A stretch of 12,197 nt of DNA. It comes from Cytophagaceae bacterium. GTDB lineage: Bacteria; Bacteroidota; Bacteroidia; Cytophagales; Cytophagaceae. This document shows, one piece after another, positions 5,819 to 12,197 of the stretch. Positions within the stretch are counted from its first letter, which is position 1; every line of letters starts with the position of its first letter. The stretch lies in contig JAGKWN010000116.1 in assembly GCA_021151805.1 (NCBI GenBank), positions 1-12,197 of the forward strand, given 5' to 3'. Both the position numbers and the translations under genes were made by a program. Below the pieces are notes generated by a model. That model worked only from the letters and a program-made list of their open reading frames with translations. It searched no databases and had not been told where the DNA came from.

Positions 5819-8800
5819 TTATCTGATAAGGGTTACCTGGCCGGTTTTCTTATAAGGTCCTTTATATTGAGCACGACCCTCATACGTAACGATCCATGGA
5901 TAGACGCCGGATGGAGCGGCCTCTCCACGATACATACCATCCCAGCCCATGAACTTATCATTTGAGATAAAAATCACTTCACCCCATCTGTTAAATACCA
6001 TCAATTTGTAATTTACCTCATACTTACCAAAGCCCCTGAAGATCTGGTCACCGCTACCGGCAATATCAGGCGTGAAGGCCGTTGGTACTTGAATGTCTGG
6101 TGCACATATTGCATATACAGTTGTTTGATCAGTTATAGAGCAGAAGAACTGATTGGTAATAGTTACGATGTAAACACTGTCAATAGGTGTTGATACTTTA
6201 TTATGAGGGCCAACAAATCCATTGTTCCATGCATAGGTTGTGTTGGCAGCATTGCCCGGATCAAGTGTAACGGTTGAATCCGTATCCGGACAATAACTAT
6301 ATGAATCCGGTAACGTTGATACCGGGTACGCAGCAAAGCTTATGTTATTTGTAGAGGTGTCTTTACACTGGCCAATGGATATTGCTCCTTTATATTGACC
6401 GACTGAATTTACTGTAACGGTAGAGTCTGTCGCGAAAATTGCTCCTCCATTTTTTCTCCAGTTAAACTTCAGATCCAGGAATTGATCCAGATTCGGAATG
6501 TTTGTTGGTCTTGCCGTTAAACGAACCGATAAGCCTTTGCATGAAGTTGAATCTAATGAAACCATCTGAGGAATTGGCAGACCAATTACATATACACTAT
6601 CTGTATTTGAGCAACCTGTTGCAGGATTCGTTACGCGAATATCATATTTGATGGTGTCATTCGCTACAGAAGTAATTGTAAATGGAGAACCAACGCCCAC
6701 CGAACTTCCATTCAGACTCCAGTTAATCGTTGCATTGGCAGGCACAGCACTCGATGTTAATGTGCCCTGTCCGCATGCAATAATATCCGCAGCTGTTATA
6801 ACAGGAGCAGGCTTCACTTGAATTTGTCCTGTTGAACTACAATTGTTATACGAGTACTGAATTTTGTATGTACCGGTGTCTGGAACGATGATGAATACTT
6901 TGTCTTCATTCGTCATAACTTTTCCATTATTATACCATTGATATAAACCAGGTACTGTAGGCGAAGGACTTGGATTTGACATTACCAATAAATTCTCTTC
7001 GTAACAAGCCGGGTTTGGAGTTAATGTAAATGCAGGTAATGTAAAGAGAGAAACATCTACCGTATCTCTTACAATACAACCTTTATAATCTTCTGCCAGC
7101 AATATTCTTCTTGCAGGACCTGCAACCGTGAATGTATTTGTAGGAGCGTTGGCAGGAGCGACTATTGTGCCGGCGCCATCTGTCCATGAATAACGAACAC
7201 CTGTTTGTCTGTTGTTCGCTGACACCGTGACACTTGCTCCCATACACGAGATCTGATCGGTACCCGCATTGGCAATTGGTAAAGGTTCTATTAATAGAAT
7301 TGCCGAACTGGTTACCGGTGTGCATGTTCCGAAGTTACTTGCGGTTAAGGTTAACGTAACTTTGCCAGCAGCAACATCTGCTGCTGTTGGATAATAGATC
7401 GCATTCAATACAGAATTGTTCACTGCAAATATACCAGCCCCGGTCGATGACCATGTTGTAGAACCTGTGGTTCCGCTCGTTACAACTCCTGACAATGCAG
7501 CACCAAGAGTAGTTTCACATATAACCGGTGCTCCTGCCGAAACAATCGGAGCAGGGGCTATGGATACTTTGACGGTGTCTGTGCCTGAAGTACAAATTCC
7601 GGAGTTGGCAGACGTTGCGTATAGTTCTATTGTACCTGTGGAAGCATCTGCCTGAGAAACATTGTATGTTACTGGATTTGTAGACGCGTTAGGAGAGAAC
7701 GAGCCTGAACCATTTGTAGTCCATGTTACTCCAGTAGCATTGTAAACACTGGCACGAACCTGAATCGTATGTGCATCGGCACAGATTGCCTGGTCAGCAG
7801 AACCAATGACTACAGGCAACGGCTGCACAGTTATGGTAACGGTATCATAAACCGGTTTACACAATCCCTGGTTGACTGTTTTAGCAAAAATATTAAATAC
7901 TCGATTGGACGTGTCAGCATTTGACAGGATGTATTGAGTTCCCAAAGAATTTGTTGGAGCTGTAAAGAATCCTGTTCCTGTTGCAACCCAGTCAACTCCT
8001 GTAGCTACAGTTGTTATTGCACTTAAATCTACCAGCTGATCGGCACAGATGGTTTTATCCGGACCTGCATTGACCGTTGGTTGAGGGGTTAATTTGATAT
8101 TCAAGAAATCAGAGTATGAATTACATGTCCCATTGCCTGTAGTAGTTAAGGTAAGACCAATTGCTCCCTTTTTTCTATCGGCAGCCGAAGGCACATATAC
8201 CGCATTTAATGTTGTGACACTCGGAGAGAATATACCAGTACCGGTTGTTGACCATTCGCCTCCGGATGCATTTGTAATTGAAGGATTCAATTGAATGAAT
8301 GCTGTATCTGCACATAATGGCGGGAACGGACCTGTTGCAGCACTTGCAGATACAACTGGTGCCTTCGTAATTGTTAATAGCATGTCATCTGAATAAGGCG
8401 GACAAATACTATTGTTCGTTGTTGTCAATGTAATGGTTAAACTACCAGCATTGATATCCGCCTGATCTGGAACAAATACTGGATTCAGGTCTGTAGCATC
8501 CGGATAGAAATCTCCACGACCGGTTGAGCTTGTCCAGATACCTGTTCCACTAACACCATCAATTGTTCCGTTTAATGGATAGAAACCTGCATCCGCACAA
8601 GCAACCTGATCAAAGCCGGCATTTACTAATGCTCCTGGAGTTTTCAGAATTGCAATGGCAAAATACTTTTGTACTTCTTTACAAGGATTTGAACCAACTG
8701 TTGAAGCATATATAATAACACCACCATTGGATTCATCCGATGGTGAAGGATCATATACAGTTGTTGATCCGGTTGTTGTACTGAAAGTACCCGTTCCGGT

Positions 8801-11800
8801 AGTTTTCCAGATCATGGATGTTGTATTCGTTACATTTGCCGTTGCAGAAACAGTATTTCCCGAACAAATTGAATCATTAGGAACAGAACCCGTAATTGTT
8901 GGTTTGGGATTTAATGTTATGCCTACACTATTGGAGTAAGCATTACAATTGCCATTCCCTGTACTGGTTAATAATAAGCTTACTGAACCACTTGCTTTAT
9001 CGGCTGCTGAAGGAATGTATTGAGCATTTAATTGATTTGCATTCGGAGTGAATTTACCACCAGTTGCAGAAGACCATACACCACCTGTAGCAATAGATAC
9101 TGCTCCATGTAAAGGAATTGATGTAGTATCCGTACATACTACAATAGGAGATCCGGCAGAAACAGATGGCTTTTTAGTAAATGCAATAGTCATCTGATCT
9201 GTTGCCGGCGGACAACCAGCTAGCTGGCCAGTTGTTGTTACCTGTATGGTTATAGAACCCGCGGTTGTATCAACAGGAGTTGCCACATTATAAGTAGTAT
9301 TTGCAGCGGTAGCATTTCCATACGTGCCATTGGCAGTAACATTACTCCATTGAACGCCGGTAGCATTAGAAAAAGTTGAACTGATATTCACTGTAGCAGC
9401 ATCACCGCAAACCGTTTGATCTATGCCTGTAGTAATTTGTGGTGCAGGAGCGATCGTTAAATGTATGGTATCTGTTGCGGCTCTACAAGCAACATTATTT
9501 CCGGTTGAAGAAATTGTAAGTACAACTTCACCGCCGGTTTTATCAGATAAAGATGGAGTATAAACAGGTGTAAGTGTGTTGCCGTTTGTAAATGTTCCCG
9601 AGCCGGATGTAGACCAAGCTACACCTGTTGAATTTATACCGTTTGTTGATCCTGATAGATTTACTGAAGCAGTATTGGTACAAATCTCTGACACAACACC
9701 TGCATCAACGGTTACTACAGGTCCATCCAATATGGTGAACGTAACCAGATCTGATGCAACACCGCAACTACCACTTGTTGTTGTTTTTAAAGTCAATGTT
9801 ACGGTATGTGCTGAAACCTCCGCCGCACTTGGTGTGTATAGTGCATTTAATGTCTGATCATTCGGACTGAGTGTTCCTGTATAACCTGACCATTGTGCAG
9901 ATGAACCTGAACCTTCTAATTGTATTGGGAAGTCCGTGCTACAAACTGTTTTATTCGGACCTGCATCAATCGGAGGAGAGGCAACGAATGTAATGGTAAC
10001 AAGGTCTGAAACGTTTGAACAACCGCTCAATGCTGTACCGGTAATTCTCAATGTTACGCTTCCTGCTGTAATATCAGCCGGTACTACATTATAAGATGTA
10101 GACAAACTTGAAGTTGAAGTAAGTGATCCATTGCCAGATACGATTTGCCAGTTAACGGATGAAACATTCGTAGCAGAACCATTCACATTTACAGTTGTAG
10201 AAGTATTACAAACCTGTAAATGGCTACCTGCAGAAATAGTAGCAACCGGATTAAATGTTACTGTAAGGTTGTCAATCACACGTTTACATAATCCATTTCC
10301 TGTAGATACTAATGTTAATACTGTATTGCCTATTGCCAAGTCAGAGGCAGAAGGTACATATTTTGCATTGAGTGTTGTATTGTTTGGAGTAAAACTACCA
10401 CTACCACCTGTGGCCCAAATTCCACCGGTAGCATTCGTAACTGTTCCTGCCAATGTTACCTGAGTTGCATCTGCGCACAGTGTTTGATTTGAACCAGCAA
10501 CAACCACGGGTTTAGGAGCGACTAAAACCAACAGGTCGTCTGTTACCGGTTTACATGTTCCGTTATTAGTTGTTGTTAATGTTAGTGTAACGGTCTGGTC
10601 GGTTGAAGGTACATACGTAGCATTTGCTACAAATGCACTCGGTGTAAAAGTACCTGTTCCGGTTGTTGTCCATTGTACACCACCGGCAATTGTAAAGCTA
10701 CCGGCAAGTTTTACACCATTGGTGTCAGCACAGATAGATATATCTGAACCGGCATTTACGGTTGGCTTCGGAGTTATAGTAATTTCAATGGTATCTCGTG
10801 CCGGTAAACATAAACCATTGCCGGTTGTTACAGCTGCGAGTTTGATTTTACCTGCTGTTTTGTCTGCTGCTGAAGGATAGTATGTAGGTTGTACCGTGGT
10901 TGGATTCGGTCCGAATACACCGAATCCGTTTGTTGACCACACAACACCTGTTGCATTAGTTACGGTTGCTTCATTTAACAGAACACCCAAACTATCCGCG
11001 CAAATCGATTTATCAAATCCAGCATTTACTATTGGTGACGGAGTGATGGTTAAGGTAATGAAGCCTTGTGCTGGCTGACATGAACCATTAGTGGTGGTTG
11101 ACATCGCTAATACAACAGATCCTGCAGCTTTATCGATCGCAGAAGGTGTATATGTTACAGTAGATGCAGTATTGCTTGGTGCAAAGGTTCCTGTACCGGA
11201 AGTAGTCCATTTTATTGTTGATGAAACTGTGAAGGTACCCGATACAGTTGTTATTGCATTGTTTGCACAAACGGTTTTATCAGAACTTACTGTGACCTTA
11301 GGAGCCGGAGTGATTGTGATAACCATATCATCGGATACAGCAGGACATTCACCATTAGATGTGGATGTTAATGTGATTGTAACTGAGCCGCTTGTTTTAT
11401 CTGCAGCCGTAGGAGAGTAAACGGCATTCGGATCAATGGTGCTTGGGAAGAATGAACCTGTACCTGTTTTCGTCCAGACACCACCACCGGCATTTACTAT
11501 TTTACCTGACAATTGTACAAAAGCACTGTCACCGCAAATCGTTTGATCAGGTCCTGCATTTACCTTTGCAATTTTTCTGAATGTAATAACAACGCTTTTA
11601 GCCACTGCAGTACATGTCCCATTGCCGATTGATGTAAGCGTTAATGTTACTGAACCAGCTGTTGTATCAGCTTGTGACGGTGCATAGGTAGTAATTGTTG
11701 CGTTCGGGTTAGCAAAAGTACCGGAACCGTTAGTTGTCCATTTTCCACCACCGGCATGTAACACACTACCATTTAGCGGAACAGATAAAACCGTAGAACA

Positions 11801-12197
11801 TACTGTTTGTGGTAAACCCGGATCAACAACTGGTGTAGGTGCAATTATAACCTGTATAATACCTGATTGGGTTTTACAATTATTGTTGCCAGTGGTTTTA
11901 TTGGTTAATGTTACTATACCCGCTGCTATATCTGATGCAGATGGTGTGTAAGTAGTAGTAGGCGCGGTTGCGTTTGCAAAAGTACCAGTACCGGAAGTAG
12001 TCCAGCTAACACCGGTTGCACTGGTAGTAGCAGTCAGTGAAACCACAGGATTATTTTCGCAAACATTTTGTGTGGTTGGAATAATTAAACTGATATTAGG
12101 AGTTATTGTGATAGTTAAGTTTTTTACAATTGGATTACAAGTACCGTTACCAGTAGTTGTAGCAGTAAGAGTAACACTTCCAGAACTCACATCAGCA
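5819..12197 (-). CDS. Giant T9SS-exported repeat adhesin-like protein with C-terminal CHU_C sorting domain, open at right edge
   Basis: The frame is open from the right edge to TAA at 5821-5819, more than 2,120 codons; the N-terminus is outside the window. The GTG at 12190 is an internal Val of a repeat, not a start. Order from the right edge: tail of one repeat, then 18 repeats of ~89 residues, then several diverged Ig/PKD-like domains (about residues 1649-2032 counted from 12190), then a 91-residue C-terminal domain (5822-6094). That domain reads VPTAFTPD, FNRWGEVIF, WDG, SGVYPW and ends TGQVTLIR, the pattern of the gliding-motility-associated domain TIGR04131/CHU_C, a type B T9SS sorting signal. 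Composition is rich in Thr, Ser, Gly, Asn and Val and poor in Lys, as expected of an extended extracellular beta protein. Likely an SprB-like surface adhesin or filament; ligand unknown. No frameshift was noticed over 6.3 kb. It has its own terminator; the promoter is outside the window. Confidence 0.95.
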   Translation of the reverse strand, partial: ADVSSGSVTLTATTTGNGTCNPIVKNLTITITPNISLIIPTTQNVCENNPVVSLTATTSATGVSWTTSGTGTFANATAPTTTYTPSASDIAAGIVTLTNKTTGNNNCKTQSGIIQVIIAPTPVVDPGLPQTVCSTVLSVPLNGSVLHAGGGKWTTNGSGTFANPNATITTYAPSQADTTAGSVTLTLTSIGNGTCTAVAKSVVITFRKIAKVNAGPDQTICGDSAFVQLSGKIVNAGGGVWTKTGTGSFFPSTIDPNAVYSPTAADKTSGSVTITLTSTSNGECPAVSDDMVITITPAPKVTVSSDKTVCANNAITTVSGTFTVSSTIKWTTSGTGTFAPSNTASTVTYTPSAIDKAAGSVVLAMSTTTNGSCQPAQGFITLTITPSPIVNAGFDKSICADSLGVLLNEATVTNATGVVWSTNGFGVFGPNPTTVQPTYYPSAADKTAGKIKLAAVTTGNGLCLPARDTIEITITPKPTVNAGSDISICADTNGVKLAGSFTIAGGVQWTTTGTGTFTPSAFVANATYVPSTDQTVTLTLTTTNNGTCKPVTDDLLVLVAPKPVVVAGSNQTLCADATQVTLAGTVTNATGGIWATGGSGSFTPNNTTLNAKYVPSASDLAIGNTVLTLVSTGNGLCKRVIDNLTVTFNPVATISAGSHLQVCNTSTTVNVNGSATNVSSVNWQIVSGNGSLTSTSSLSTSYNVVPADITAGSVTLRITGTALSGCSNVSDLVTITFVASPPIDAGPNKTVCSTDFPIQLEGSGSSAQWSGYTGTLSPNDQTLNALYTPSAAEVSAHTVTLTLKTTTSGSCGVASDLVTFTILDGPVVTVDAGVVSEICTNTASVNLSGSTNGINSTGVAWSTSGSGTFTNGNTLTPVYTPSLSDKTGGEVVLTISSTGNNVACRAATDTIHLTIAPAPQITTGIDQTVCGDAATVNISSTFSNATGVQWSNVTANGTYGNATAANTTYNVATPVDTTAGSITIQVTTTGQLAGCPPATDQMTIAFTKKPSVSAGSPIVVCTDTTSIPLHGAVSIATGGVWSSATGGKFTPNANQLNAQYIPSAADKASGSVSLLLTSTGNGNCNAYSNSVGITLNPKPTITGSVPNDSICSGNTVSATANVTNTTSMIWKTTGTGTFSTTTGSTTVYDPSPSDESNGGVIIYASTVGSNPCKEVQKYFAIAILKTPGALVNAGFDQVACADAGFYPLNGTIDGVSGTGIWTSSTGRGDFYPDATDLNPVFVPDQADINAGSLTITLTTTNNSICPPYSDDMLLTITKAPVVSASAATGPFPPLCADTAFIQLNPSITNASGGEWSTTGTGIFSPSVTTLNAVYVPSAADRKKGAIGLTLTTTGNGTCNSYSDFLNIKLTPQPTVNAGPDKTICADQLVDLSAITTVATGVDWVATGTGFFTAPTNSLGTQYILSNADTSNRVFNIFAKTVNQGLCKPVYDTVTITVQPLPVVIGSADQAICADAHTIQVRASVYNATGVTWTTNGSGSFSPNASTNPVTYNVSQADASTGTIELYATSANSGICTSGTDTVKVSIAPAPIVSAGAPVICETTLGAALSGVVTSGTTGSTTWSSTGAGIFAVNNSVLNAIYYPTAADVAAGKVTLTLTASNFGTCTPVTSSAILLIEPLPIANAGTDQISCMGASVTVSANNRQTGVRYSWTDGAGTIVAPANAPTNTFTVAGPARRILLAEDYKGCIVRDTVDVSLFTLPAFTLTPNPACYEENLLVMSNPSPSPTVPGLYQWYNNGKVMTNEDKVFIIVPDTGTYKIQYSYNNCSSTGQIQVKPAPVITAADIIACGQGTLTSSAVPANATINWSLNGSSVGVGSPFTITSVANDTIKYDIRVTNPATGCSNTDSVYVIGLPIPQMVSLDSTSCKGLSVRLTARPTNIPNLDQFLDLKFNWRKNGGAIFATDSTVTVNSVGQYKGAISIGQCKDTSTNNISFAAYPVSTLPDSYSYCPDTDSTVTLDPGNAANTTYAWNNGFVGPHNKVSTPIDSVYIVTITNQFFCSITDQTTVYAICAPDIQVPTAFTPDIAGSGDQIFRGFGKYEVNYKLMVFNRWGEVIFISNDKFMGWDGMYRGEAAPSGVYPWIVTYEGRAQYKGPYKKTGQVTLIR
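5822..6094 (-). other. Type B T9SS C-terminal sorting domain (CHU_C / TIGR04131) of the giant protein
   Basis: These 91 codons encode the family's ordered motifs: PTAFTPD, a D-x-I-F segment (the family usually has N-G-D-G-x-N-D; here A-G-S-G-D-Q), L-M-V-F-N-R-W-G-E, G-W-D-G-x-Y-x-G, P-S-G-V-Y and a terminal G-Q-V-T-L-I-R. In known systems this domain directs export through the T9SS and is associated with a partner PorP/SprF-type protein. The PorP/SprF gene starting about 1.7 kb away is the obvious candidate partner. Confidence 0.93.
7247..12197 (-). repeat. Array of at least 18 tandem ~89-residue (≈267 bp) C-W-C Ig-like repeats
   Basis: Eighteen complete units were read by eye. From the first-Cys codon of unit 1 (12061-12059) to that of unit 18 (7519-7517) the mean period is ≈267 bp. 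Unit template: A-G-x-D/K-x-T-[VI]-C-A-D, a V-x-L-x-G strand, a single Trp in a W-[ST]-[TS]-x-G-x-G-x-F motif, an N-A-x-Y-x-P-S-A-A-D-K-x-A-G motif, V-T-L-T-x-T-[ST]-T-G-N-G-x-C, then a V-T-I-T-I-x-P strand leading to the next unit. Both Cys and the Trp are present in all 18 units. The sequence between them varies strongly, and no two units looked near-identical at DNA level. The right edge holds the tail of another unit, so the array continues. Confidence 0.93.

Noticed and set aside
7416..11420. Several plus-strand open frames of 60-110 codons opposite the right giant gene
   Set aside because: They are antisense shadows of the repeat array, recur with its period, share Pro/Val-rich low-complexity translations and have no start context or domain content. 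The same applies to plus frames at 599-790, 1681-1962 and 3106-3327 and the minus frame at 7083-7325.
12188..12190. GTG as start codon of the right giant gene
   Set aside because: The frame stays open upstream to the window edge and the residues there (A-D-V-S-S-G-S-V-T-L) match the middle of the repeat unit, so the gene is truncated by the window.
7247..12197. Periodic ~267-bp structure considered as a CRISPR-like or satellite DNA repeat
   Set aside because: The periodicity is at protein level in one long frame; DNA units are diverged and there are no identical short repeats with spacers.

Overview
The window looks like chromosome of a Bacteroidota bacterium, most like Cytophaga or a related gliding genus. 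The reasons are the moderately AT-rich DNA, a PorP/SprF-family outer-membrane protein, a TPR/PD40 protein of the PorE type, and a giant repeat protein ending in the gliding-motility-associated C-terminal domain (CHU_C, TIGR04131/PF13585), the 'type B' sorting signal of the type IX secretion system (T9SS). I cannot name the species from sequence alone.

Layout, left to right. Positions 1-2289 (minus) hold the N-terminal 763 codons of a giant secreted repeat protein, open at the left edge. It has a signal peptide, a non-repetitive head of about 500 residues, then the first ~90-residue repeats. Upstream of it in the same direction is a 532-residue TPR + five-PD40 + carboxypeptidase-regulatory-like protein (2361-3959, minus), 71 bp away with no visible terminator, so the two probably form an operon. 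A PorP/SprF-family gene (4101-5147, plus) diverges from it across a short AT-rich region with a Bacteroidota-type promoter match. Two strong hairpin terminators (5167-5206 and 5282-5318) separate it from a convergent small Lys/Asn-rich lipoprotein gene (5343-5621, minus). A third terminator (5759-5795) closes a second giant gene (5819 to the right edge, minus), more than 2,120 codons long and open at the right edge. That gene carries at least 18 tandem repeats of ~89 residues, several diverged Ig/PKD-like domains and the C-terminal T9SS sorting domain.

Working model (inference): the giant proteins are cell-surface adhesins or filaments exported by the T9SS. The PorP/SprF protein is the outer-membrane partner that type B CTD cargo usually needs, and the TPR/PD40 protein is a periplasmic accessory. 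This resembles the SprB/SprF adhesin loci of gliding Bacteroidota in gene content, but the accessory protein lacks the usual C-terminal OmpA peptidoglycan-binding domain. In the giant repeats, two cysteines and one tryptophan are invariant in 18 of 18 units, suggesting a disulfide-stapled Ig-like fold. I saw no tRNA, rRNA, CRISPR, transposase or phage feature, and there is no gene-free stretch longer than 300 bases.
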